A DNA stretch of 64,000 nt from Luzula sylvatica (taxonomy: Eukaryota > Streptophyta > Magnoliopsida > Poales > Juncaceae): the NCBI GenBank assembly GCA_946800325.1, contig OX326959.1, forward strand, positions 51,032,784 to 51,096,783. The letters are read 5' to 3'. Below, piece after piece: positions 34,200 to 47,144 of this stretch (position 1 is the stretch's first letter; every line of letters begins with the position of its first letter). Both the position numbers and the translations under genes were made by a program. The notes under the pieces are model-generated. The model made no database searches, was not told the origin of the DNA, and saw only the letters and a list, made by a program, of their open reading frames with translations.

Positions 34200-34640
34200 T
34201 TATTTATATGTCACTATTTTACACCGTATTTTAAACATTCTTAGGAAGCCACATCATCCTACATTAATGATGCGTACTATTATTAATTGTTAGATTCACA
34301 TTAGACCAAGTATATTTAATTGTTTATCATTTCACATAAGATTACATGATAAAATGTGAAAACAATGGAAGATGAATTTTTTTTATATATAATACTAATA
34401 ACTTAATATGTAATATAATATTATGAAATATACAAAATATCTTAGTATTATTTTTAGAATTTAATTTTAAAAATTCATCAAATATATTCATTTTAATTTT
34501 CTCTTTATTTTGACATTCATATTAGCATAGTTCATACATACTATTTTTCATAATTTGAATTTGCAAAGATATTATGTAAGAAAATACAATGCAAAAAAAT
34601 GCATATTTACATAATAGAATTTTAAGTATTTTATTTATTA
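34200..34640. repeat. Dispersed AT-rich repeat, copy 2
   Basis: This is co-linear with 1120-1560 (TTAATGATG, AATACTAATAACTTAATATGTAA, TTCATCAAATATATTCATT, TTCTCTTTATTTTGACA, GTTCATACATACTATTTTTCAT) at clearly reduced identity. There is no coding capacity and no Helitron end nearby. Confidence 0.65.
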
Positions 34641-37154
34641 ATTTTTTTTTTATAACTATAAGAATCTCTATAATACTAAGTTGATTATCTTTGTGTTTTT
34701 AACCAAACAAATTTAATATTAAATTTTTTAAAAACTAATAGAATTAAAAATAATAGTTTATCCATCTGAACAACTTCTAAAACTTATAAACACCTATCGA
34801 ATATTATTGTTATTCTAAAAAATGTAAATTTAAAAAAAAAATCATATGATATAAAATAATTTGTATTTATGTTATTCTTAATTAAATTTTGATATTATTT
34901 ATTAAATTACTTCCACTATTTAATTTTATATTATTTATAATTTTCACTGCATTTTGAATTGATAAAAAATATTAGTACTACATAATTATTGATGTGTTAC
35001 TACATATGTTGTACGCTTCATTTTTTTTTACATTTGATATTGTACGAAATATTGTGAACAATGATATAATATTCGTTGTTATGTTTTTTTTGTAAAATTG
35101 TATTATATCTTATATATTATTATATAATGATATTAATATAAGTGTTATTATTTGATTTAAAAAAAATGAGATTTTTTGTTTTCATAATGTAAAATAATTG
35201 TCATATGAATAATCATAGATAAATAGGTTCAAATAATTTTATTTTAAGATGATATTATTAATATTATGATATAAATGGATAATTTGTATTATAAAATGGG
35301 TTATTTATATTACAATTAAAAACATAAATAAAATACTCTTCTTATCATAGATTAAAATAGGCCCGTATTAATTTATTTGGGCCTTACAAGTCAAAATCAG
35401 TCTTAAATTCGATCCAAAATAGAACCAAATTTATCCACTTTGAGTATTTTGTACTTTGAAATGATTAGTTTTTTTTTGTACTTTGAAATGATTAGTTGTG
35501 CAATGCATTTCAAAGCAGATGAGCACATATCACAATCAGTCCAATTTGGGTGCTAATTAGTAATTACCTGACGGACCTTGAAACTGAAATTCAAGGCGAA
35601 ATTTCATCTATACCCTACGAAACCTCAAATATCACCCATATCCCTCCAAAATGAAAAATATCACGAGTATTATCCCTATAAAATATGAAAAATATCACTG
35701 ATGCCCCTCCTCTTAATTGTTCAAAAAATAGTTTAAACTACACCCCATTATCAATTAATATACTATATTGGACATATACAATTACACTTATCGTATCTGA
35801 TACAATACATATACGGGAAAGAGTCGATTTTTAAAAGCTCTAACATACGTTACGTTGTATATATACATTACTTTATGTTATTTTAATATAATTAATCATA
35901 TAATCAAATAAATCATTAATAAATTTTAAGAACATTCAAACATGATCAAATTTGAATAGTGATTAAACATAGAAATGAAAAAATTTAAATACTTCATGTA
36001 ATAGACTAACTAATTTTGAATTGTTCGCACAAGATAACGTCGTAATCAAATACAAAATACAAAATTAAATAGTTCATTTCTACATAAAGAAATTAAAAAA
36101 TTCAGAAAATCATACATTAATATTAAAAGTTCAATTAATTAGTCACATCGTCACCATACAAAAACCTCTTTTAACACCGATTCATCAAGTGAGACTTATG
36201 ATTCCGAAAAGCTCAGCACCGTCAAATGTCTTGAATCAATCACTTGAAAATGTCATGTTTTGTGTTTGTCCACTTAAATAGACTTGCTCGAAAGAAGCCG
36301 CAAATTAGAGCGTACACAAATCAAATCTTCCGTACATTTTGGTGATTAAAATGAATTTTGTATTTTTAAGAAATTAAAAATTTGGCAAGAAAATGAGAAA
36401 AAAACATTCAATTTTTTCTTACATTTTAATTTAGCAAGATAGGAAGTCGGCGAGTTTTTTTGTCAAAAAAAACTCAAGTAAGGGAGGGTTAATGAAAAGA
36501 AAAGATGCAGATGAGAGAAGAGATTCACTTGCAGGAAGGGTTAATGAGAAACGTGTGATTTCGCTATAAGGGACAATAATTACCAGAGATAATTAGGTGA
36601 GTTAAAATGCTCAATTTTTGAAAAGTCGAAAAGTACACAACCTCTCGACTTTTCAAATGTCGACAGTGTTACTTTGAAAATTTTCAAACTTTTTTGACTA
36701 TTTTGTTGAATCTCAAACTTATCTGGTCTACAATTGAAAATTTTCCTTAAATAAAAATAATTTTGATTGGATCTGTTCCTCGTATCTTCACGTATCTTCT
36801 CAAATTTGTATATTAAAATCGAATGTTTATGTCATGTTGTAGCGGTTCAGAGTGTTTTGACCGTAATTTATACGTGATTCTTGTTATTGTATATTATAGC
36901 AACAATCGCTATTTAATAGATTGCAATATTGCATTGTAGTTATCAATTCTTCTATTGAGCGCTACGACATTGCCATTTAATTGAAATATAAAATAATTCT
37001 GATATACCATGTAGCATATCAAATAGAGAACTTTTCGAACAAATAATAAAAATAGGGATATATATATATATATATATATATATGATATTTCTTATGATTT
37101 GCAAGGGCATAGGTAATTTTATATTTTTCAGGTCTATCCATGATATTCTAAATC
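34641..37154. other. Gene-free interval with an (AT)n tract
   Basis: This is AT-rich sequence. A 13-bp inverted repeat (TTGAAAAGTCGA / TCGACTTTTCAA) lies at about 36615-36660, and an (AT)n microsatellite at 37060-37083. The ATATCAC/TACCC motif recurs at 35610-35710. No gene was recognised. Confidence 0.45.
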
Positions 37155-37540
37155 TTGGATATATACAGTGTTATTAACATCGATCCATATCATCGCTATA
37201 TGGGTTACACATCGCTAATCGGTTCATGGCCATTAAAATATATTCCATACCGATTGATCAAATCGATCATCCAATGTATGGACCGATTTAAACTTGGATC
37301 ACAATTTTCTTTTATCAAGTTGGGTCGGCGCATTATTTCTTCCTCTCGCACGATTTTATCATTGAAGTCGATGAGAACTACAACGCGGCTAACAACGATA
37401 CAAGAAAAGTTGATAATGAAAAGTTCGTTTGAAGTGACTCAAATGAGGGGATGGACGCCAATGAGATCGATTCTGATCCGAACGAGGTTATATTTTTATT
37501 GGATGCATCTGCACCGATAGTTAATGAGCATGATTTTATG
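37155..37540 (+). pseudogene. Unidentified decayed reading frame
   Basis: A 121-codon frame (37155-37520) has an unnatural composition. The +1 shifted frame reads a more protein-like acidic tail (EVDENYNAANNDTRK, one stop, SDSNEGMDANEIDSDPNEV). It may be the end of a dead transposon protein. I do not recognise it and would not treat it as a gene. Confidence 0.25.
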
Positions 37541-37930
37541 ATTTAGTTTATTATATTATTTATGAATTTTAGTTTATGATTTTGGATGTATTTTTAATTG
37601 AACTTGGGATTTATTCGTTCGGTATTTTTTGAATATTTAGATGTATTTTAGATTTAGATTTTAGATTAAGTATTGTTGAATTTTGAATGCTAGTGATTTT
37701 TGAACTAATTTCAGACGATTTAGTATAAATAAATGTTATAATTTGTTTTAATATAATGTATTGACAATTTGCAAATGAAATTGTGCCAAGTTTAATTTCA
37801 GAATGTAAATTTACCAAATTCCCCTGAAAGGAGCAATAATTAGAATCAAGTAATGTAGTGGCCTTGTGGGGGCTCGTATGTAAAAGGCCTGCTTTGTTGA
37901 GTCTTCTTCGCCTCTCTTTCTCCTCTCTCT

Positions 37931-38621
37931 ACTTTATAATATTCTCAAATTGTCTATTCCTTTCCCCAAACCCATTGCCCAATTCTCTCTTTTCCTCATT
38001 CACACGCTAAATTCTCCCAATTCAGGTAGATTTCTCTTTTTGTTTTGCTTCGTTAGGAGTATTTTCATAGATCCTGTGGTTTTTGTTTGGGGTACGTAGA
38101 TCCCGTGGTTGATTTGTTTTGATTTTAATTTGAAGTAAATCTGTCGTAATTGAGTATTTTCAGAGGATTTATGCATAGATCTTTAGTGGGTTTTCATGTA
38201 TTTGGATATTGTTGTAAAGATCTGGTGAATTTGAGCTTTGAGCTGGATTTTTGTGGTTTGTTGTCTTTTTAACCGTTGTGATTCTTCTAATCGTGTTTAA
38301 TGTTAGATAATTGTTGTTTCGAGTTGTTTAGTGTAATTACTTGTAGATCCTCAATTGTTTATACAGAACCAGCAACTCTTTATAGGATCTTCGGTTTGAA
38401 TCAATGATATTGCTTTGGAACAGGGTCCTGAGCTGAAATTTTGAAAAATTTGTAGTCCTGATATTCTTTGAACTTAAAATTTTACCAATTCATGAAATTT
38501 GTAGAATTTTATTTCTTTTTTCCTTTACAAAAGTATTATCTTAACTTGTCTATATGGCTTGATCATTCTTATATAGTGAATCTATATTCTCTCAATAGTT
38601 TATCTTTCAATTTTTTTTAAG
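37931..38621 (+). promoter_or_regulatory. Probable core promoter and leader intron of the E2 gene
   Basis: ACTTTATAATATTC at about 37931-37944 is a TATA-like box. C/T-rich sequence follows up to TTCAG|GTAGATTT (donor GT at 38026). A matching acceptor TTTTTTTAAG ends at 38621, eight bases before the ATG. This gives a 5' UTR intron of 596 bp; leader introns are common in ubiquitin-pathway genes of plants. It is inferred from splice consensus only. Confidence 0.5.
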
Positions 38622-38629
38622 TATTGACA

Positions 38630-39508
<879 letters not shown>

Positions 39509-40517
39509 CGAGTGGGCTCGTGCCGATTAAATTAAATCATTTAATATTTGGAAATTTCGTATTATGTTAACTATATATTATTATTATTCCGAAATGTTTG
39601 TTTTCTATTGTTTCTGTTCGGTCTAATGTCAGTAAACTTTGTTAATAATCTATATACTATGTTTGTTTCGTGATTGTGTAGAAGATACATTTGATATCAC
39701 CTTACTAAAACTCAAAAATATCATGTTTGCCTTTTTTTTAAATCTGAATATATCAAATTTATCCTTATAAAATTCGTCCAAAGATGGTTAATTAAAGTGG
39801 GGATGTTTAATCTGAATTTATAGACTTATATTGGGTAAATGTGATATATTTTGAATTTAAGAAGAACAAGTATGGTATTTTAAATTTTAGAAGGATAAAT
39901 ATGATAATTTTGAATTTTTGGAAGAACAAATATGGCATTCAGAACTCACTGAGATTATTACACAACAAAATAAATTAAAAAAACATTCACAAAATAAAAA
40001 CAAAAGAGCTATATGATATAACATGCAATTAATTACAAACAAGGTCACAATGAAATTTAGCTTGCACAAATCACATTACACAACAAAAGAATGCGCAAGC
40101 TTTTTAACTACTAGATATATCGAGCACCTATTTTATTATGCATGACACCACGACTATTTAAGACGATCAAATTCAGCGCTTAAAAGCTTCTCAATTTCAA
40201 TTTTTGACCGATCCTAAAAGACACAAAACAAAACACTAGAATTATAGACCTATTTTTGCATTCGATAACCTAAGAATCAAAATATGGAAAAAAAAAAGTG
40301 AGAATATTATTTCCAAAATCATAGAGAAAACGCCATCAATGTTAGCGATTACGGAGCTTTGTTAAAAGCCGCTAAAAATGTTAGCGATTCTAAAAAGAAC
40401 AACAAATCGCTAAAATTGTTGACGTTTTCTCTTAATTGGAAAATTTAGATTTTCTCACTACTCCTTTCCGATATTTCGATTTTTAAATTATCAAATTTAG
40501 AAATCTTTTCGCCTCGT
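39509..40517. other. Intergenic between the convergent E2 and CRF genes
   Basis: This interval should contain the 3' UTRs of both flanking genes, which converge here. It is AT-rich, with repeated AAATATGATATTTT / AAATTTTAGAAGGATAAATATG blocks at 39830-39930 and a TTAGCGATT doublet near 40345-40390. No gene was seen. Confidence 0.5.
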
Positions 40518-41354
40518 CTATACACCGCCGCCAACACCGTGCACATAAGCATTAGCACCTTTAAAACCTCCCATACCAACTTTACACCCATCCACAACGA
40601 CCGCTTTTTCTTCCAATTTTACCCCTTCGACCTTAATATTGTCTAGTTTACTCTCCGCCAAAATCTCGGTCTCCAATTTTACTCCCAAGAGTTTAACTTT
40701 AACTTTCTCGCCCTTCTTCACACCTTCCTTTGGGATACTTTCTTTGAAACCCGGGTCCGAATTCGCACCGTCCTGCCCCGACCCGTTAATCCCCTCCTTC
40801 GGGTCATTCACACCGTTAGAATTAGAACCCACCTCAGTCTTACTATCAATTTTCTTATTTAGCAACCTATTTACAGAATCAGCGATTTTATCTAAATTAA
40901 CGGATCCTTTAACCGGACTAGTGGGTCCCTCAGCAAAATTGGTAATTGCTTTGGGTCCGCGCAGTCTCACCGCGGCATAATCGTACGCCCGAGCCGCCTC
41001 TTCAGCTGTATCGAAAGTACCGAGCCAGAGTCTCCGTTTCTGAACACAGTCTCTGATCTCGGCAGCGAACCGGCCCCAAGGGCGCTGCCTGACGCCACGG
41101 TATCGCTGGGTCGCCGGTTTCTCCACCGGGACCGCCGCGACCGCAGGAGCCACCTGAACTGCCAGAGGACCAGTTTCCACTCTGAAAATGCTTCTCTTCA
41201 CCTTCTTCTTCGCAGGTAAAGAAACCTGCTCATCATCTGAAGAATCGGTAGCGTCAGCATCAGATACAATGATACGCACCACGCGAGGCATAGGGCGAGG
41301 CTGATCAGTGGTGGAATCAACGTTTGGATTAGGGTTAGGAGTTAAAACAACCAT
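40518..41354 (-). CDS. CRF: Cytokinin response factor (AP2/ERF group VI)
   Basis: This is a nuclear DNA-binding transcription factor of the cytokinin response factor class: intronless, 278 residues. The CRF domain lies at about 22-43 ([20 protein letters not shown]). A basic KKKVKR stretch at 49-54 may be the nuclear signal. A complete AP2/ERF domain at 84-140 runs from [19 protein letters not shown] through [19 protein letters not shown] to GPKAITNF, with the usual Arg/Trp DNA contacts. After it [11 protein letters not shown] resembles the short SP-containing motif seen in CRFs. The C-terminal half is charged, with K/E-rich repeats ([20 protein letters not shown]) and a Gly-rich end. The ATG at 41354 is followed by a Pro/Asn-rich start that fits the family. 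It is transcribed away from the gene-free stretch that follows. Confidence 0.93.
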   Translation of the reverse strand: MVVLTPNPNPNVDSTTDQPRPMPRVVRIIVSDADATDSSDDEQVSLPAKKKVKRSIFRVETGPLAVQVAPAVAAVPVEKPATQRYRGVRQRPWGRFAAEIRDCVQKRRLWLGTFDTAEEAARAYDYAAVRLRGPKAITNFAEGPTSPVKGSVNLDKIADSVNRLLNKKIDSKTEVGSNSNGVNDPKEGINGSGQDGANSDPGFKESIPKEGVKKGEKVKVKLLGVKLETEILAESKLDNIKVEGVKLEEKAVVVDGCKVGMGGFKGANAYVHGVGGGV

Positions 41355-43370
41355 GGTGAGAATTAGAATCTTTACTGCATATAATAGAATAGTTGGGTAA
41401 TACGAAAATTGGGGTTTTCAGTCCATGGTACGGAGAGAAAAGGAGAGAGAAGAGAGGAGAGTAGCCATGGGAGGGAAGAAAGTACTGGAGATTAGGTTTT
41501 CATAGAAAGGGTTTGATTAAGCAGGCGGGAAATGTGAGAGAGAGAGAAAGAGTGAAGGGGGAGATAAGTACGAGAAAAAAATCAGTTTTTTTTTAATGTG
41601 GTTTGGATGGAACTGGTCTACGCATTAAATTACACCGTTCAGTGAAGGGCACGTATGCTTGTGTTGTATGGTTTGTTTGACTCAGTGGGCTCGGTAGGTT
41701 CTGGAATGGGAATTTTGCTTAAACACCCTGGAAACATAATTATTGTAATTTATATGCTTTTGGATTTTTTTTTTAGTGAATATATAGTAAGTTATTTTGG
41801 AAAAAATATATATGTATTGACTTTAATATCTTTATAATTCAGAAAAATTACTTTTTATGTTTAGTTTTTTTTTAAATTGTAGACATACGATTATATCAAA
41901 AATAACTTTGAAGTTTGTGCTTATTAATTTTACATAATTCGTCACATATTTTATAACATAAATTATTTGTATGTATATATGAGAAATTAGTTGCAATGAA
42001 ATTAGTTGGGAAGTGCTAGATCACACATATGATGTTGATAATATAATTATTTGAAAAATTATAATTTGTAAATACAACAAAACAATCATGTTCACAATAT
42101 ATGTAGTTATGATTTTGATTCATTAAATTTTCTGTATTTTGTACTGTACAAATTTATTTTTTTCACATCGCTTCATCATTTATAGTGAGGTTGTTGCTTG
42201 AATTAATTATTCTTTTTGTTGGCGTTGACTGGCATTTATTTTACCACCGTCATAAAAAAAACTCAATGTTCATTTTAATAAAATGTGTACGTTAGCTTGC
42301 CAACCAACGAATTGTTGTTTTGACACTTCAACTAAAAAATGACGAATATTACGATGAAACATCATGCTATATTTTATATGAATAAAATAAACTATATACT
42401 TTTTTAGAGAAAAATAACATATTTTTTAAATAATATTCATAATAAAATGTATAATTTTAATATGATTTAGGTATTTTACTTCAAATAACATATTTTTTAA
42501 TTAGTGCTTAATTACATATTGAAAAAACCAATCAAGACGAATTTTAATATTCCGTAACGATGGAAAAACAAAATAATAAAAATATATATAAATAAATTGA
42601 ATATTCAACACCGTATTTATTTATACTTGATGTTAAGGTATAAATAAATCAGCTAAACAAAATTGGAATCATCATTGGATATTTACAAAATATCTAAACA
42701 TTTTATGGTATATGTGCAAAATTGCCTTCAAGTGAAGTATGGGATTTATGATAAACCAAGTGTATACAAAAATCATTATTATTGGTGTGGAGGCCGTTCA
42801 ACCAGTACCAGCGTTGGGATCAAGCTCTCCAGTTATTTGTTACTGGAGTTTCCAGTTAATAACAGCGCATAATTACAGATTGCTCCTAGTATATTCTTTA
42901 GCCATCTCAACCGTTTGTATGTCGGGGGAAGAATAGATCACGACCGTTCATTTACTGCCAGATTCCATTTTCAAATTCGGATCGTTTATGGGGTCTATTC
43001 AAATTCCTGAGCATATTCGAGCGGATTTTTAACTCGTATCAATGAACAAAATAATTATTATTGATTCATGTTCAATGAACAAAATACTTATTATTGATTA
43101 TATCCAGTGAATAAGTTGTTTATAAATATAATTATTACAATTTATATTTCCAGAATACTCATATCCTAATTTTAATGCAAAATGTTTAATTCAGAAGAAT
43201 GTTCATTGTATTTGAATTTTAAATTCAATCGTAATTAAATAACGTCTTCTTTTACATCATTTCTCTTTTGTCGTTTTAATTTTACTTTATAGAAAACAAC
43301 AAAGTCGTTTTTAATTTATAGGGGAATTTTCGAAGAAACCTCTTAACTTTTTTGAAAACTTTACAAAAGA
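41355..43370. other. CRF upstream region and gene-free interval
   Basis: The first 200 bases upstream of the CRF start are purine-rich on the plus strand (GAGAGAGAGAGAAAGAG at about 41535), i.e. a CT-rich leader for the gene. Beyond about 41640 the sequence is AT-rich with no recognised gene. An AATGAACAAAATA(A/C)TTATTATTGAT doublet lies at 43040-43100. Confidence 0.5.
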
Positions 43371-44580
43371 CCTGGCAAAATTTGTTAACGGTTTCACAAG
43401 CCTTTTGTTTTTTATGTAGACTATTTTATTACAATATATACTTTTGAATTGATATATTTTTATATTTTTTAAAATATATCTTTTTCAGATATATATGCAT
43501 TATATTTTTTTTAGTTTTGTGTAATGTCTTTTTATGCGTATAATATATTTTTTGAAATATTATACACATTTAGTTCATATTTTTGTAAATAAATATTTTA
43601 TTCGACTTTATAAAATACCTCGCAAATTTTTTTAACGGTTTCACCCGCCTTTTGTTTTTGATGTAGACTATTTTATTACAATATATACTTTTGAATTGAT
43701 ATATTTTTATATTTTCTAAAATATATCTTTTTCAGATATATATGCATTATATTTTTTTAGTTTTGTGTTATGTCTTTTTACGCGTATAATATATTTTTTG
43801 AAATACGATACACATTTAGTTCATATTTTTATAAATATATATTGTATTCTACTTTATAAAAGACCTGGCAAAATTTGTTGACGTTTCACCCGCCTTTTGT
43901 TTTCGATGTAGACTATTTTATTACAATATATACTTTTGAATTGATATATTTTTATATTTTCTAAAATATATATTTTTAAGATATATATGCATTATATTTT
44001 TTTAGTTTTGTGTTATGTCTTTTTACGCGTATAATATATTTTTTGAAATACGATACACATTTAGTTCATATTTTTATAAATATATATTGTATTCTACTTT
44101 ATAAAAGACCTGGCAAAATTTGTTGACGTTTCACCCGCCTTTTGTTTTCGATGTAGACTATTTTATTACAATATATACTTTTGAATTGATATATTTTTAT
44201 ATTTTCTAAAATATATCTTTTTCAGATATATATGCATTATAATTTTTTTTACTTTTGTGTTATGTCTTTTTACACGCATAATATTTTTTTTTAAATACGA
44301 TACACAGTTAGTTCATATTTTTATAAATATATATTTTATTCGACTTTATAATAGACCTGGCAAAATTTATTAACGGTTTCACCCGCCTTTTGTTTTTGAT
44401 GTAGACTATTTTATTACAATATATACTTTTGAATTGATATATTTTTATATTTTCTAAAATATATCTTTTTCAGATATATATGCATTATATTTTTTTTAGT
44501 TTTGTCTTATGTCTTTTTACGCATATAATATATTTTTTGAAATATGGTTCACATTTAGTTCATATTTGTATATATATTTA
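43371..44580. repeat. Five-copy satellite, period about 246 bp
   Basis: Units start at the CCTGGC/CCTCGC motif at 43371, 43618, 43864, 44109 and 44356, spaced 245-247 bp. Each contains ACCCGCCTTTTGTTTT, GATGTAGACTATTTTATTAC, CAGATATATATGCATTATA, TTATGTCTTTTTACGCG and GATACACATTTAGTTCATA. Copies 3 and 4 are nearly identical while 1, 2 and 5 are more diverged, as expected for unequal exchange within the array. Confidence 0.9.
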
Positions 44581-44760
44581 GGGCATGTTTGGATGCCTGC
44601 ATTAGAGTTTGCAAATGCATTTAGAACATTTGTTATTGCAATTGCTGCATTGTATTGGATTTTTAAATGTTTGGATCAAAGTAATAAGGATTACTTAAGT
44701 GACAAATCTATTGTTTGGATCAAAGTAATAAGGATTACTACAAATCTATTGTTTGGATCT
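44578..44760 (+). mobile_element. Tourist/Harbinger-like terminus with a 44-bp tandem duplication
   Basis: TTA followed by GGGCATGTTTGGATGCC marks the same terminus as at window positions 1-33. Inside, GTTTGGATCAAAGTAATAAGGATTACT is repeated (44669 and 44713, period 44). No matching right end was found before 45130. The short frame 44509-44772 is not a gene. Confidence 0.45.
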
Positions 44761-45129
44761 AAGAAACTATAACAACTATTGTGGTAGTTTTTAAGTTTTA
44801 AGTTATATAAACAAACGATACACAATAAATTAAAAATATTTTACAAAATTCATGATCAAATAGAGTTTTAATAAATTCAAGTCACAAATACAACAAAATC
44901 ACCAATTCTACCAATCAAAATAGAAAAAACAAAAGATCAAAAAAACAATTAATGGCATCTCTTTCTCGCATTGGATTCATTACTAAATACCGCGCGCAAT
45001 TGAGCTGGAATTAGTGTATCTTTTGTGACTACTATTTTGTTCATATGTTGTTACAACTGCCCTTGTCTTGAGAAATGAAAATATCGACCATACCCTTCTC
45101 CAATCTGAAAAATGAAGAAACACTTTATT

Positions 45130-45131
<2 letters not shown>

Positions 45132-45203
<72 letters not shown>

Positions 45204-47081
45204 GCTATGGTGCTTTTAGGAGCATCAAGGTCTTTGGTGCTCACAATTTTTTAACCGTTTGATACACATAGAGATTCGAGCGTGATAGATTACAAATTTC
45301 ATGAACTTGACATTATTCCTTTAGTGCCTCTGTTATTTATTTGTTATATTTTAGAAATTTCTCGTGTCTAATATGGGTGAAAATGACGAAGGTTAAATAT
45401 TTGCATGTCCCTAATTCCTTAATTGTTTAAATCAAATTCGTGATGTTGTTTTGTATTTATCTCACTTAAGCAAAACAAAGGTTGAAATAATAGAATGACC
45501 ACGAAGTAATTTTAATATTTTATAGGAGAATTATTTTGACATTGATCTTTGAAACAATTTATTTCAGGGCATAAACATTGATCTGTTGGTGGATTCCCAG
45601 GGCCTTCACTCGACTTAGAGGTCACAATTTCACACAAATTATCGACAATGCTCCGGTCTCGAGCCTCCGTTCAATCTGGGCCTCGACTCTATCAACTACT
45701 TGATTGCGACCTACATGATCAATAGAATCAAAATGAATAAAATGATTTATATGAATGAAATTGTAATTCAAGGATTATTTCCATATTTTAAAATTTCATG
45801 GACTTCTATTTTATAATTTTAGTTTTATTGGTACAATTCATGTATTACTTGGTACTATCCAATATTTATGTACATATACAATTCATTTTCAAATATAGCA
45901 CTGGTACCAACCCAATATATTGGTGCCATTAAAGTTTGCATCCCAATTATCCATCACTACAACGTTACAATCTCAATTATCTATCTCAATAAAGTTACAT
46001 AATCTCTAATCTCTCTAACCACAACCATAACCCTTATAATACAATCCATTTCGTCTCGACTGATTATAATTGTAAACCAAATAGTATACATAACCAGCTC
46101 CAAACCATCGTGGCACCGGTCGATGTTCGTACAGAGATGCCAGTTTAGGTACCATTCTAATTTCTACCACTCGATGTTTGTACCAGTCATGCATGTTTAG
46201 GTACTAGTCAATGTTCGCTGCTTAAATATCACTGTGAGAGTTCAAGGTAGAACTGCACATATTGCAATGGCGCACCTCATTTGCCCGTTTTCAGATTTGA
46301 AGATTATGCGATAAGGTCCTCATACAAATCCAATTTTCAAAATCATCTGCAAAATGTGGACAATTAGGAATTAAAAAATATTCGCGATGCAAAAATCATG
46401 GTTAAATAAATACATGTTTTGTTTGAATACTAAATTCAATGTGGGGCTGTGCTACTCAAAGATTAGAAGTGATGTACTTTGGTATAATGCTGAATTTGTG
46501 CCTCAACGTACATAATCGAAAGTAAGACATATATTTAATGTCATTTCTTCTAATTTTTCGAGTAATTATTACAAATTAGTTAAATCAGGGGTAACTTTTT
46601 TCACAGAGAAAACCAAACCCGGAGAATACTGCTTTACGGCACCAGGAGAAAAAGTAAATAGCACCAAAGAAGAGAGGGAGAGTTCACGATACAAAGATTG
46701 TGCTGAGACTGGAGGGAGTCAATCGACCAAGAGAAAATCTCACCTAACCTACTTGCACTCAGAAGAAGATTTCTTGACTAGAGAGCAGGGTTGCGGAGAA
46801 TTCACCTCCATGAGAGCGAGAGAAAACTGATCGATAAAGTTCATGGAGGTTCATCTCTCCATCTCTCCATTAGAGAGTAGATCTGAGAGAGAAGTATTGA
46901 AAGAAACAAAGTCATAACAAAGAGGGAAAAGGGACGGAGACCAAATATAACGGAGACAATTAATATCAACGGATCGTTAAAGAGCATAAATGTAATCTAT
47001 CGCCCTCGAATCTCTGTGTATATCAAACGGTTAAAAAATTGTGAACACCAACAGCCTTGATGTTCCTAAAAGCACCATAGC

Positions 47082-47143
<62 letters not shown>
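45132..47143. mobile_element. Inverted-repeat element ending in compound microsatellites (Micron-like)
   Basis: The left end is (AT)n (45132-45168) then (GA)n to 45200, followed by TGGGCTATGGTGCTTTTAGG and about 90 more bases (to about 45291). The right end (46991-47143) is the inverted copy: arm, then (TC)n, then (TA)n. The arms match at roughly 90% (AATTTTTTAACCGTTTGATA, AGAGATTCGAG, GATAGATTACA). The 1.7 kb interior has no transposase. It includes a GC-richer, mRNA-like stretch at about 46600-46950 with no recognisable protein. Elements flanked by microsatellites are known as Microns in rice. Confidence 0.75.

Positions 47144-47144
<1 letters not shown>

Noticed and set aside
37155..37520. 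121-codon frame as a possible gene
   Set aside because: Composition is not protein-like, the neighbouring frame looks more like a decayed acidic tail, and there is no family match.
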